From Castanea sativa (Eukaryota > Streptophyta > Magnoliopsida > Fagales > Fagaceae): 64,000 bases of DNA. Below the pieces are notes generated by a model. The model worked only from the letters and a program-made list of their open reading frames with translations. It did no database searches and was not told where the DNA came from. Of the stretch, positions 22,700 to 34,375 are shown piece after piece (position 1 is the stretch's first letter; the number at the start of each line of letters is the position of its first letter). Both the position numbers and the translations under genes were made by a program. The DNA lies in NCBI RefSeq assembly GCF_040712315.1, contig NC_134015.1, positions 57,241,964-57,305,963 of the forward strand. Direction: 5' to 3'.

Positions 22700-23310
22700 C
22701 TAATCATACAACTTAATTTCATTTCATATTTTTATATTGAGTCATGAGTGACTAGCATTGATTGGTGTAGAGTACAACTCAATCAAATGCCAGAGTAGCA
22801 ACGACTTTATATAAATATTCCAGCATAAAATATTTGCCATAATTCTACTACATGTGAGGGTAGTATGCTGGAGCAAGATCATTTTAGTTGTAATCATAAA
22901 TAAACATTCCATCATTTCATTGGACTGTTTTTCATGCGTAGTCATCCAGCAATGTCGAGATTATAATATTGCAGCGTGTTACAAAATCAAACCAAAATTC
23001 AACAGCTCTCCTTTTGTTTTAAGGTGCAAATTTACCAAATGGTTAAATTTGTTGCAAACAAATTGTTTTACATAGTTTTACACAACCCCTAAAAGCAACT
23101 AAAAAGTCACAATGTTTATTGTAAAACAAATTGTGTAATCTTTACCAAATTCTTTATCTTCCACAGGTATATTAAAATCAAACAGACAATCTATTGTAAA
23201 TCCAAACTCTACCCATAATGGATGTGAATAACATTCATATTGACAACAGTGACCAAAGATACTGTTAATTGAATCTGGAAGTAAAAGATTGTGCATCAAC
23301 CTGTAAAATG
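21800..23310. other. Unassigned AT-rich DNA
   Basis: No homology to the other blocks was noticed. Contains (AT)n at 22640-22695. A 27-base stretch at 22578-22604 is bounded by TTTTTAG and GTATGT as an exon would be, but its product is not recognisable. This could be the decayed intron of the hydrolase-like fragment to its left. Confidence 0.4.
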
Positions 23311-23319
23311 TTTCAAGCT

Positions 23320-23640
23320 TTTATATACAAAGAGAGTTGCTTAAGAAGGTTTGGTCATGTTCAAATGAGCGTGACTAAAGCCCCAGTAAAAAAGAGTGAG
23401 TTGATTCAAGTTGAGGGAACCAAGAAAAAAAAAATAGAGGAAGGCCAAAATTCATTAGTAAAAGCATTAAAAAATTAATACAAAAGACATGTCAATCACC
23501 AAAGTAGCAAAGAGTATGACTTTTGATAGGGTAGAATGGAGGAAAAGAATACAGGTGGCCGACCCTAACTAATTTGTTGAGGATTCATAGTCACAACTCT
23601 AGAATTTTGGGATTAAGACTTTGTTGTTGTTGTATTTCAC
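23320..23640 (+). mobile_element. RTE-type LINE 3' end
   Basis: The plus strand reads LRRFGHVQMS, a match to the conserved RTE C-terminal LRWFGHVQ motif. It is followed by degenerate coding sequence and a 3' end ATTTTGGGATTAAGACTTTG with (GTT)n instead of poly-A, which is typical of plant RTE elements. Strongly 5'-truncated. It lies about 200 bp beyond the erlin stop codon in convergent orientation. Confidence 0.75.
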
Positions 23641-23684
23641 TCATTGCATGAAACACCTATAAGAGCCACAAATTTTTTTTTTTA

Positions 23685-23850
23685 AATGAAACACCTTCTA
23701 AAAGCCTCAACCAATATTTACATTCTGTTCCCAAAAAAAAAAAACAAAAAACAAAAAACAAAACAAAACAAAACAAACAAACAAACAAACTACTACTATT
23801 ATAAATCTGTTAAATGAAACACCTTCTGAAAGCCTCAACCAACATCTGTT
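23685..23850. repeat. Duplication spanning the erlin stop region and 3' UTR
   Basis: AAATGAAACACCTTCTAAAAG with CCTCAACCAA at 23685-23716 recurs as AAATGAAACACCTTCTGAAA with GCCTCAACCAA at 23814-23845. The copies are about 129 bp apart and separated by an A/C-rich tract (CAAAA and CAAA units). The second copy includes the stop codon of the erlin gene, so a second degenerate copy of the coding end sits in its 3' UTR. Confidence 0.7.
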
Positions 23851-26800
23851 GATTTCTCCTCTTCAAACACATTCCTAGATAACTGTTGCAGGAAGTTACC
23901 AAGCGGCCTCTGATCCAAAAACATATTAGGTATCTGCAAGAAAGAACTATTAAGTAAAGCCTGCACACACAACACTCCACGCCCACACACACACATACAC
24001 ACAAGAGAGAGGGAAAGACCTTTTCCCCAAAGAAAATTTTTGTATTATCAGCTATGGCCTCGATGAATTTAAGCTCAAGAAATTGCGGTGTCAGCTTCAA
24101 CTTGTTTGCTTCAGCTTCCTTCAGTAAACTAGAAATGTAGAGAGAGCAATATTATTAGTCATTTCTATAATACTGTATTCATATCTTTTAAACTGAAAAG
24201 TGAATGAAGCTTTCACCGGTAGAAATCTGCATCGGCCAAACTCTTTTGCCGAGCCATGTATATCTGGTTCTCAATTTCTTGTTGCTTCCTAACACTATCC
24301 TTTTCCATCAACTTCTGTTCCATAAGGATCTTGCTCACATTTGCAACCTTCTCAGCTTCACTGATAGCCATTTTCTTATTTGTCTCTGCCTCTTTCTCAA
24401 CCACTCTTTGTTTCTCAATAGCAATTAAGACCTAACAAAGTAACATCAACATAAAACATAGAATGATGCACTCTATTAACTTCAAAGGCTTACTACATAA
24501 TAAATTATCGAATATGTTTTTCAATGATTGGGTGTGGGTGCAAACACATGCATGTACAAAGTTTGGATATAAGTGAAGAAAGCTCAAAGGACCAAGGGTA
24601 ACTGGTTTAAAGGGTAAACTCAATGTTCAGCCATAATTTGAAATAATAAACATACATTAAAAGCTGCATATCAAGAATCATATTGTGTGCGAGTGTGTGT
24701 GTGTGTCTATTTGCTTTGCTTGACTAACAGAGGAAAATAAAAGAAAGTAAAAGGACCTTCTCTCATATTCAGGAAAAAGAAACTGAACCTTAGTGCGTTC
24801 CTCTTCCATCTGTTCAAAATTGCGTCTTATGCTTTCTGGGATTTTTGGCTTTGTAACACGAACACTAATGATTTCAATTCCTGGAGCATAACGTGTGCAG
24901 TCACCCTGGAGAGCATCTTTCATCTTTTCATCAATCTGTGAGAGTTAAATGTTTTGTCAATATAACATGAAATAAATAAATAGAAAAGGATTTGATTGTC
25001 CCTACACTAGCACACGGTGCCATGATGTTACACAACTATATGAAGTATAGTTATAAGGAGCTTCTTAATAATGCTGGCAACTTAACACCAACATAGATTC
25101 CCAAAGAGAAATAATCCTTAGAAGTCAACACAGCACTACTGCTGAAACAATCTGTCAGATTAAACTACTAAAGCAGAAGAAGAAAAGCACACTACTTTAA
25201 ACAGCACTTGGAAAACTTCTTATACAGTAAAGCTAAATTGGAAGCTCCCAAAATATTTTCATTTACGGCTTTAAAGGGTATGTTTTCTTTAGCATCCATA
25301 CTTGATCAAAAACATCAATGTAGACTTGCTGAAGAGAGTGAGAGCTGCAAAACTGATTGATCTCATGATGAATTTTGTCATATATCCATGTATTGTCATA
25401 CTGCACACCATAGTTCAGCAGAGTGTCATGCACATAGTCCTTGTGAAGCCGGTTAACAACCTGAAAAGGCATTATAATCAGTGCATATAAGCTGAGCATT
25501 TCGAACCTTTGACCACTTGTATACCATAATGTTAATAAAGAGCAACATCTCGTAGCTGTACCTCTATCTTCTCAAAGTTAATCATTACACCTCCTTTGGT
25601 ACCACAAGGAATATCCCTCACCTGCAATTATACTCACAGGAAGGATTTGAGCATTAGACTGACAAGATGAAATTACTCAATTTTCATAACATCGAATTTT
25701 ACCTGATCTGTCTGAAGGGTTACTTGAACAGGCTCATAATGGGTTATAAAAGGCAGCTTCAGATGAAAACCTGAAAATTAAGTGCATGCAGAAATTTCAT
25801 AAGTTCTAGGAAAGCAACTACTGAATGAAAATCGTAAAGAAAGGACCACAGTCAAACCTGGATCTGTAATCATCTCTAGAAGGGCACCTCCTCTCCAGTA
25901 AACCCCAACATGGCCTTCTGGGACTTGGTGCAGAACGGAAAAACCATTCCTAAAAGTTGATGATGAAGGAATCACTATCTGTAAAATTTATATTCATGTC
26001 TGATATTTTCAAACTCAAATAAAATGATATGAACACTTATTTCAGTGACTGAGATTCAGAATAAATCTAAAATTTTAAACAAACTAGCATTTAATAAGAA
26101 AATTATATAGTCACTCCATAAAAAAAAACACTAATCCACTATATTCTCTTATCAGGTATGCCTCCCTAGCAGCTGCAATTACTAATAAGTAAAGGAGAGT
26201 AGCAAATGACAAAACCAGGCCAGCCTGCCAAGAACAACATGACAAGTTTTGATTGTTTTTAGTTTGGTAACTCTTTTGATCAAAAGACTAATTCAAAGTG
26301 GGAACTAAATACATTCCCATATCTTCAAAGTGGTTCTTTCAAAAATATGCCCTCCAAATCAAATTTTTAAATTTTGGTGTTTTCACATGCATGCAAATTT
26401 GACATTTTCATAAGCTGCATATTAACTAAAACTGGTTTTGAATCTAGACAAACTGGATGAATAAAACAACTTCACTTGAACTACTCTCATTTTTGGTTCA
26501 GCTTGTATCAAACTAAACCAGCTTTGTGGTTTGCAAACATCCCCAAAAACATTCCGGCAACACAATTACAAATAGAGTAATTTAGAAATAACTCTATAAC
26601 CCCTAGTGCATACTCGATGCCACAATGTAAATTCCTTTTAAATTTTTTCAAAAAAATGTTAATAATTAAATGACAATAGGCATTAGAACCACAGTTTGTA
26701 ATGCAAGGTGAAATGGACAGAATAAAAGTCCTTTGTCTTACTCTTACTATGCTCTATTTTATACTCCACCATTCATAATGAACCACACGTCCCTTTTTCT

Positions 26801-28779
26801 TCTTATAAAGTAATCCACTTTTAAAATGGGGGAAAGAAAAAAAAAAAAAAAAAATCAGACGTGTGACATACTGCAGTTAGTGGAGCATAAAGTGGAAGAC
26901 TATGAATGAGATAGAGCATTTTTATTTGTAATGGAACACCGTTGACGCATTTCTACTAGAAGCTATAGGCTATTATTCACTATGATGCACCTCTGTAGTA
27001 ATCTTTCAATGAGAATATTGATGCATGTTAAACCTGACTTGCAACAATGCAGGCCCACACAGAACAACAACTACCATCACCATAAAGGGAAACAAATACT
27101 AGAAATAATCTTGAGTCACATTTTTATACTAAAACAATTTGATAAATTATAAATCCTGAAATGTTATTGAAGAAATTTACAATGCCAAGACATTGATTAT
27201 AAATAGCAATAGCGACACAGATTTTATGAAAAATAATAAAAGATTCATTGAACTATGATTTAAACTAACTAACAACAACAACCAGCCTTAATCCCAAATT
27301 TTTGGGGTTGGCTACAGATTTTCCTCCATTCTATTCTATATGAATTCATACTCTTTGTTATTTTCTTAATTAATAATTCATTTTATTTATTTATTTCTAC
27401 TAATGTTATTTTGGGTCTTCTTCAACTTTTTTTTTCCCCCTCAACTTAGATCAACTCACTTTCTTACTGATGCATTAATTGCTCTTCTCTGAACATGATC
27501 AAACCATCTCAAACGATTCTTCCTCAAATTTCAATCAATAGGGGCTACCCCTATCTTAAAGCAGATTTCTTCATTTCAAATCCTATCTTTCCATGTATTT
27601 CCACTTATTCATCTTAACATTCTCATTTTAGCTACACTCATATTATGAATATATGCCTATTAATAGACCAACATTCGGTACCATAGAACATAACTAGTAG
27701 TATACCAATCTTATAGTTTTCTTTCTAACTTAATAGGTATTCTACAATCACACAATACTCCCCACGCATGTCCCTATAACTATTATTCAAACTAAGATGG
27801 AAACTAATCTAAGAAGCTAAGAAGCATATATAACATGGGAGACAACAACACAACAATTCTTGAAAAATTAGAACACGTGGAAATACAGTAATTAATTAAT
27901 ATCTCTAGGTATATTTTAGACATTGCCTATATTTAATTCTAGTATTCAAAACAAATAATAACTATCAAAATCTTTAAAAACATATCTAAAATCAAAATAA
28001 TTTTTTTTTTTCCTCCTAACACCAATGTAGGAGTTTTCTTGTCATGTCTATATTTGACACGCGTCCAAAACAAAAAGGTATCTCATGAACCAGATATATG
28101 CATGTACACCTTGTCACAGCATGTAGATCCCTTTTTATCTTATGCATAAAATAATTATTGGTATGACACGGACACAGTCAGAGAGTCTGGCGTATATATG
28201 TTTCGTCACTAGAAGGATACATTATGAAGCATCAATTCAATTATTAAACAACAAGAATGCTTTGCTAACAAATCATATTTTACAACGAATCAATTAAAGC
28301 AACGAATCAATTAAAGCAGACTAAAAAGCACAAAGTGCTCCAGCAATTTGATTCATTACAGATATTATATTTATTATTAAAATCCGGACGAACATTGAAA
28401 ATTACTGAAGAAAACGATCGAATCGACATTGAAACAGAACCACAAATCACACAAAACGATAATGCAAAAATGCAGAAACCAATGTAGCTTCAAAAAAAAA
28501 TGAAGATTGAAATAAGGATCATAGAATAAAACAGATAATGTGAGCGATCAGATGCTAAAACAAACGCTATTAAAAAATCAATGAGAGAATGATATTATTA
28601 TTATTGAAGATGGCGATGAAAAACAGAGCGGCGGCAGTTGATATTTATAGTTAGATATATAATACCATGGCGAAGATTGCGATGAAGGATAGGAAGACTG
28701 TGAGAATCGCAGAGAAACCGCCGCCGCCGCCGCCGTGAGGAGGCTGTGGAGTTACGGGTCTCGGCTGATGTGTATCCAT
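23835..28779 (-). CDS. Erlin-like SPFH/Band-7 ER membrane protein, nine exons, 363 aa
   Basis: Coding exons in transcript order: 28779-28666, 25978-25858, 25770-25703, 25621-25562, 25460-25302, 24935-24789, 24431-24217, 24128-24020, 23933-23835. All junctions are GT-AG and stay in frame, giving 363 codons plus TGA. Residues 1-21 form a Pro/Gly-rich tail ([15 protein letters not shown]), and 22-41 an anchor segment ([17 protein letters not shown] plus IVI). The SPFH domain runs from about 50 to 220, with [38 protein letters not shown] and [21 protein letters not shown] charged coiled coil follows at about 215-310 ([30 protein letters not shown]). The C-terminus is [20 protein letters not shown] and an acidic end. 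Length fits plant erlins. Animal erlins are ER lipid-raft proteins that form oligomeric assemblies in ER-associated degradation; the plant role is less defined. Exon 1 is placed by phase and by the continuous anchor; no cDNA was available. Confidence 0.93.
25979..28665 (-). other. Erlin intron 1, 2.7 kb
   Basis: Donor GTATTA after codon 38 and acceptor TTTTACAG at 25979-25986; phase 0. The acceptor-proximal 1.3 kb looks unique. 27265-27830 is RTE LINE remnant. 27838-28570 is the part shared with the duplicated 5' ends elsewhere in the window. The other introns are 81-357 bp, so this one is the outlier. Confidence 0.85.
27265..27790 (-). mobile_element. RTE-type LINE remnant inside erlin intron 1
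   Basis: The minus strand reads [13 protein letters not shown] and then [20 protein letters not shown], the C-terminal part of an RTE reverse-transcriptase ORF with stops. The 3' end is GGGATTAAGGCTGG followed by (TTG)n, seen as CAACAACAACCAGCC at 27274-27288. It has the same strand as the gene. Confidence 0.8.
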
Positions 28780-28835
28780 AATGCAAAGTGTCAGTGAGTC
28801 AGTGAAAGGCCTCACGCAGCTTCCGTGATGCTCTG

Positions 28836-28843
28836 TATTGTAG
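28836..28843 (-). promoter_or_regulatory. Degenerate TATA position of the erlin gene
   Basis: CTACAATA about 57 bp upstream of the ATG, aligned with CTATAAAA in exon-1 copies 1 and 3. Whether it works as a core promoter cannot be told from sequence. Confidence 0.3.
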
Positions 28844-29009
28844 CTTTGGGGAGGTTCGAGTAATATGTCAGGAAGGCATATCTTCTTTCTTACACGTGAT
28901 CTGGTGAGTCGTGACTGATACGTTGCCTACCTATACGGACCATTGGTCATGGGCTGATTAGTTAGTCGGTTACACCTAACGTGTACGTAAGAGTCTTCTC
29001 CGTCTTTTA

Positions 29010-29391
29010 TGGCCTGTTTGGGAGTTTAGAGAAGGAGGAGAGTAGTGGGGAGGAGAGTAGAGGAGAATGATTACCCTCCACATTGTTTGGATATTTTTAT
29101 AATTAGTAAGAGGGAAGGGAGTAATTAGCCTTTCCCCTTGTTTTTAACATTGTAATTTTATAAATATAATAAGGGTAAATTAGGTAATTTACTTTATAAA
29201 TAATTTTATGTGCTCTACTCTTCCTCCAAATCTCTCCAATTTGGGGGAATTAAAAATGAGGGGGTTGGAGGTAGTTGAAACCCCTCCAAATCCCTCCCCT
29301 CATTCCTTAAAAAACTCACAAACAAGGTAATTGAATTACTCCACTTCTCTCTACTCTACTCCCCTCCTTTTTTAAACATCCAAACATGCCA
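29010..29391. mobile_element. MITE with long inverted ends, TTA-flanked, 382 bp
   Basis: Left end TGGCCTGTTTGGGAGTTTAG with AGGAGGAGAGTAG. Right end CTACTCCCCTCC with AAACATCCAAACATGCCA. TTA at 29007-29009 and 29392-29394. No coding content. It sits about 230 bp upstream of the erlin start, within its possible promoter. Confidence 0.75.
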
Positions 29392-29429
29392 TTAAATGTG
29401 GTGGGGGTGGAGAAGGATGAGTGTTTAAA

Positions 29430-29680
29430 CATTTTAAACTCACTCTGTCCCACGCGTTGGTGATGGTTATAATCGTAAATTTTCATACTTTAGAATTCTA
29501 CTATTTAGGCTTTTTATTTTTATTTTGTTATGTGTTAAACTATGGTATTTTTGTTAGACTTTTTAAGCCCACTCCACCCCACGTTAATAATGGTTATAAT
29601 TGTAAATTTTTATACCCTGAAACTCTACTATTTAGACTCTTTATCGCTATTTTGTTAGGTGTAATACTATGATATTTTTG
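29430..29680. repeat. Tandem duplication, about 125-bp unit
   Basis: TTTAAACTCACTCTGTCCCACG (29430) and TTTAAGCCCACTCCACCCCACG (29562) start two diverged units that both continue AATGGTTATAAT-GTAAATTTT and CTATTTAG. Confidence 0.7.
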
Positions 29681-30141
29681 TTTTTGTTGTGATATTGTTT
29701 TGTTAAACACTTGGATAATATTATTCAATTTTTGCTAAAAATTATTTTAATTTAATAAGATAAATTTAATTGTAATTTCATGTATATTTTTATTAATAAA
29801 ATATGTTTTATTAAAAAATATTGTAATAGTTGTGGGAAAAATTAACAAGAATTATAGTTTTACGGGATATGATAGGGCTTCGCAGGGCTTCAAGGGGTGG
29901 GAATGAGTTAAGAAATTTTTCTGTCATGTGGGACGGGGCAGAAATGAGGCAAGACAAAACTATGCGGGCAAGGGCGAAGACCCCAATCTTTGGCCTTGCC
30001 CCGCCCATTGCCATCACTAATCGCACATTATTGGTTCATAGGGTATTAAGAATGTCTCTTGGATCGGATCGGATCGGATCGAAAGACATTGAAACTCCAC
30101 TTTTGTTTTCTTTTTCTTTTGTATGGAAGCGACACACACAC

Positions 30142-30203
<62 letters not shown>

Positions 30204-30299
30204 ATCAGGCATAAGACATATTGTCTTCATTCTTAAACCTATGTGTCTATTCAATCCCCTCATAACATGTGAGCAAGTATTGGGCTGCCATGGCTATAT

Positions 30300-30940
30300 A
30301 TAAGTATTGCCCTGCTTAAGTAAAGTGAAAATGAAGAAACTTAACGCTTACCTGACGCACAAAGCAGAAAAAAAGAAAAAGCAGGAAAAAAAAACAGGAA
30401 ATTATATAGGAATTTATTTTCTTATTGCTTTACTTCTAAGGATTTTTGTTTAAAATTTTTTAAATGGCCAAGTTGTTTGTTTTGGGTAAAATAAATTGAT
30501 TGGGCTTAATCTTTTTAGTTTTATTATTGGTAACTTTTGTTGTTGGGCTAATTTTTTTGGGCTTATATATTTTGTTTTAGATTTAATCTATTAATTTTTT
30601 ATATTCTTTAAAAGGTGAAAAATGCTAAAACTACAAAATTTTTATAAATTACTAATATGGTGAGTGGTTATTGATAAGTAAAAAGTTATACAAGTGTACG
30701 AATTAATAAGAATTTGCTACCTTAATAATTTGTATAAACGTCGTAAAAACGTTTGTGGCTATAACATTACTCTCAAAAGAATTGATGGCATTATTAAGGG
30801 TGGCAAAGTGTAATTTTATTGAACAGAATTGCTAAAGTTAGTATCTATTAATATAGTAATATTTTTTTTAAAAACTAACAGCTCTGTCCATGAGCGTGTA
30901 GATCCTTATATCTTATGCATAAAATAATTATTGGTCTGAC
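30300..30940. other. No feature recognised
   Basis: AT-rich. The last 60 bases (GATCCTTATATCTTATGCAT and onward) are erlin-intron-1-derived and continue at 32644 after the LTR element. The rest is unassigned. Confidence 0.5.
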
Positions 30941-30948
30941 ATGAACAC

Positions 30949-32638
30949 TGTTAAATATATTATTAACAACGCGATGTGTTATACCATGTTGTATATACTA
31001 AAATGGATGCAGAAGGGGAAGTATAGAATAGGAACATCAAGAACACGAGGATTACATGGTTCAGTCTTGTCGGCCTACGTCCACAGAGGAATCCATTAAG
31101 GGCTACATCTTTATTATGTAAGAGTGTAGTACAATAATCTATGTTACAATAATCTATAGAATAGGAACATTAAGAACACGAGGGTTACATGGTTCAGCCT
31201 TGTCGGCCTACATCCACGGAGGAATCCCTTAAGGGCTACATCTTTATTATGTAAGAGTGTAGTACAATAATCTATGTTACAATGAATCCTAACATGAGTA
31301 TATATAAGTGACTAAACCCTAGACAACTAGTACAAGCACGAGTGAGCTTGGGCCTATTACATTAGGCTAATATGTCTAATATATTTCTAATATATTTCTA
31401 ATATATTTCTAATATCCTTCCTCAAACTCAAAGCGGAAGCTCGATGAAGGTTTGAGGTTGGATAAGTATGAGAAGATTACTTAGAGATGCCTTAAAGAAT
31501 ATCTTTGAAGAAACCACAATGAAGAATGTGTCAATTGACCAGTTTCGGAGTTTCAAATGAAGAAATGGAGTCCAAAATTGGAATCTACGCGAAAAACTAA
31601 GCATGATAGGTCCTTTCGAAAATTTGACTTTTGGTCAAAGGTCAACACAAAAAGTCAAAGTCAACTGGTCCAAGGTCAAAGTTAACAGATACATGGTATG
31701 GGTCGATTCTAGGTTTCCGGGTCAAGTCACGGATCGGGCAACTGAGTTGTTAATGTCATCCTATGACGTTTCGCTGACGTGGACTATGGCTTGCGTGACT
31801 GATGACGGGATTGATGACGTCATCCAATGACGTCAGATGACATCAACAGGAGTTCTTCGACGCATGCTTTAGTGGTTGAAAGTCAAATTTATTCTGCAGG
31901 CAAATCAACGGTCGACATGGCTGATAGGGTGGCGCGGCTGATGGATAAGCTGCACATGAGGAAATCGTGGCGGCACATAGGGAGGTTCAACAGCTGTTAG
32001 CGGCGCGTGGTGATGCGTGAGGCTGCCGTTGGGGGGCCGAGTTCCTAGGTTTTTGTAGCAGGAGGTCGTGGAGCACGTCTGTGGTGTTGGTTACATCAGG
32101 TAAAGCTTGGATTTGCATAGATCTGAAAAAGTTAAGTCACGGCTTGCATGGTTGTTGGATTTTGACACAGCACAAAGCCATGGTGGCTGCGAGATGCCAT
32201 GGAGTCTAGATCCAACAGTCAAGCATGTGTGACTTAACTCTTCAGATGGTGGTGTGCACGTGATCATCTTTTTTGCTTGCTAGAGATATTTTGTTTGATG
32301 TCAAGAATGAAATTTGGCTCTGATACCATGTTAAATATTAGCAATATGATGTGTTATACCATGTTGTATATGCTAGAGTGGATGCAGAAAGAGAAGTATA
32401 GAATAGGAACATTAAGAACACAAGGGTTACATGGTTCAGCCTTGTCGGCTTACATCTACTAAGGAATCCCTTAAGGGCTATATCTTTATTATGTAAGAGT
32501 GTAGTATAATAACCTGTGTTACAATAAACCCTAACATGAATATATATATATATGCGACTAAACCCTAGACTACTAGTACAAACAAAAGTGGGTTTGGGCC
32601 TATTGTATTGAGCTAATATGTCTAATATATTTCTAACA
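30949..32638 (-). mobile_element. Non-autonomous LTR retrotransposon, 1.69 kb
   Basis: LTRs at about 30949-31414 and 32329-32638, with TG...CA outer ends (TGTTAAATAT and TATTTCTAACA). The perfect target duplication AACAC is at 30944-30948 and 32639-32643. The minus strand carries a primer-binding site TGGTATCAGAGCCA (32315-32328) directly next to the right LTR, matching initiator tRNA-Met. A purine-rich tract (GAGTTTGAGGAAGGA) abuts the left LTR at about 31415. The internal 0.9 kb has no gag or pol. The left LTR is longer because about 125 bp within it are duplicated in tandem (31018-31146 and 31147-31280). Confidence 0.88.
32315..32328 (-). promoter_or_regulatory. tRNA-Met primer-binding site of the LTR element
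   Basis: TGGTATCAGAGCCA read on the minus strand, immediately downstream of the 5' LTR (32329-32638). Complementary to the 3' end of plant initiator tRNA-Met. It fixes the element's orientation. Confidence 0.9.
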
Positions 32639-32951
32639 AACACATCTAGAAATTTTGGAGTACGTGTTTCTTTGCTTAGAAGTATACAATGATGAATCAT
32701 CAATTCAGTTATTAAATTATTAAACAAGCATAAAGCAACCTTTGCTAACAAGTCATATTTAACATCAAATCAAGCAAAACAGAGATCCAATGAGGCCAAA
32801 CTAATTAAGCAGACTAAAAGCAGAAAGTCCTCCACTAATTTTATTCATTATATATATTATTGTTAAAAGTACGAGGAATTGAATTTTAACCAAACACTGC
32901 CGAATGTGATTACTGAAGAAAACGAATCGATAATGCAGAAAATGTGAGGGA

Positions 32952-33237
32952 TCAGATGTATGCTAAATCAAACGCACGCTATTGAAATCAATGAGAAAGA
33001 ATGTGATGGTAATTAATGAAGATGGCGATGAAGTACAAAAGCGGTGGCGGTAGAATAATTATATATTGTGTTAAGAGTTGATATAGTTTGATATATAATA
33101 CGTACCATGGCAAAGATGGCGATGAAGGATAAGAAGGCTGTGAGAATTGCAGAGAAACCGCTACCGCTGCAGCCGCAGCCGCCGCCAACACCTTGAGGAG
33201 GCTGTGGAGTTACAGGTCTCGGTTGATTTGAATCCAT
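32952..33237 (-). pseudogene. Duplicate erlin exon 1 (copy 3), intact and upstream of the gene
   Basis: Exon 33106-33237 encodes 44 residues: [15 protein letters not shown], an expanded hinge GVGGGCGCSGSG and the anchor [17 protein letters not shown]. It ends in phase 0 at a GTACGT donor. It has the same strand as the erlin gene and lies 4.3 kb upstream of its exon 1, so splicing to the acceptor at 25978 would give a full erlin with a different N-terminal tail. A TATA box (CTATAAAA) lies 75 bp upstream. If instead spliced at the conserved AATAG (32979-32983), it would give a 52-residue peptide. Reading through the donor gives a 74-codon frame that is not conserved between copies. Listed as a gene fragment because use as an alternative first exon is untested. 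Confidence 0.7.
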
Positions 33238-33311
33238 GATGGTGGCTGGTTATTGGCAATTGGCATGTGTCAGTCAGGTCTGCCGTGGAGAATGCCAATG
33301 GAACTTGGTGC

Positions 33312-33319
33312 TTTTATAG
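33312..33319 (-). promoter_or_regulatory. Candidate TATA box of erlin exon-1 copy 3
   Basis: CTATAAAA on the minus strand at the same relative place as in copy 1, within a conserved context (CGCGAAAATAAAAGCTATAA). Confidence 0.45.
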
Positions 33320-34149
33320 CTTTTATTTTCGCGTCATGCATGCATGACCAAGGTTTTTTTTTTTTTTTTTTTGGTAGAGAAAATGTACAGGTAATCTCCA
33401 CGTGGATTCATGACAGAAAATCAACCAATACAGCGGGGCTCTTGTCGTGTATACTTAAGAGGTTTTAGAATTTAGACTCAGTGAGCTAGTCAATATATTT
33501 AATAGTGTATTAAGAATGTCTCATTGATCAAAAGTAAGGGTGGAAATTAGGAGGGTTGCCTGGTTGGCTGGGTCACAATTCATGAAAACTTAAGATACAA
33601 TCGATACGTATAATACTAGGAATACAACATTTAATTAATATCTCTAGGTATATTCTAGACTTATTTTATGTTTAACTAGCATTATGACCGTGCAATGTAC
33701 GACTTAATCAAAATTCATATGTAAATAATTATTTTATTAATTTACTTAAAATAAATAATAAAAATAAATGAATATTTTATTTTTAAGCTATATAATGAAT
33801 GCATGTTATATCAGACTAAGGTATTATAAAATGCATATATATTTATAATGATTTTCAATAATACGTTGAACTTTAGGGCTAGATTAGTCACATATATTTA
33901 AACGGAAAACCTTTGAATTTAATAGTTAAAAACTATCCAAAACAATAATTGAAATCAAGTTTAAGTAGAAACCTCAATTCAATAATTAAGAACAATCTAA
34001 ATTATTAAACATTTAAAAATTTGAAGTAGAGAGAGGCTCACATGAGAATTTAATTTTTGTCCTTGAAAGCATGGAAGAAGACGCTGAAACTTGAGTGAGT
34101 TTCACCCTACCAAATTTAAAATTAAACTTAAAGTTTAAGTCATGTGTGT

Positions 34150-34375
34150 TGCACGCTACATGTGTGTGTATACGCACGAAAAATTATCTGAATTTAACAT
34201 TTATTGTAGAAAAGAGGTGGTGTAGTCTTACCCTTGTCTAGCTAATTCTTGTTATAATCCTTTTGTGTAGTGTGTGTATATGCATGAAAAATTATCTAAA
34301 TTTAACATTTATTGCAGAAAAGATGTGGTATAGTCTTCTCCCTGTCTAGCTAATATTTCTTATAATTCTTATTTT
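34150..34375. repeat. Tandem duplication inside the Helitron, about 115-bp unit
   Basis: GAAAAATTATCTGAATTTAACA with TTTATTGTAGAAAAG and CTGTCTAGCTAAT recur in two adjacent units (about 34160-34265 and 34275-34375). Confidence 0.7.

Larger units (their letters stand above)
28790..30300. repeat. Partial copy of the duplicated intergenic unit upstream of erlin
   Basis: 28880-29000 and 30020-30300 match 10200-10540 and 46560-46860 (for example GGTTCATAGGGTATTAAGAATGTCTC). In between lie a MITE, a tandem duplication and a G-rich segment. Includes (GATCG)n-like GGATCGGATCGGATCGGATC at 30061-30080 and (AT)n at 30154-30201. Confidence 0.55.

Noticed and set aside
28601..28786. 61-residue frame across erlin exon 1
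   Set aside because: Shadow frame; the true exon 1 is 28666-28779 in another phase, joining to the SPFH exons.
29830..30303. 157-residue open frame
   Set aside because: Crosses GATCG repeats, an AC run and an AT run; the reading is lost in related blocks at 10.3 and 46.7 kb.
33013..33237. 74-residue single-exon protein reading through the donor of exon-1 copy 3
   Set aside because: The part after the anchor lies in intron sequence and changes frame between copies (4-bp difference after the donor), whereas the first 38-44 codons are conserved.
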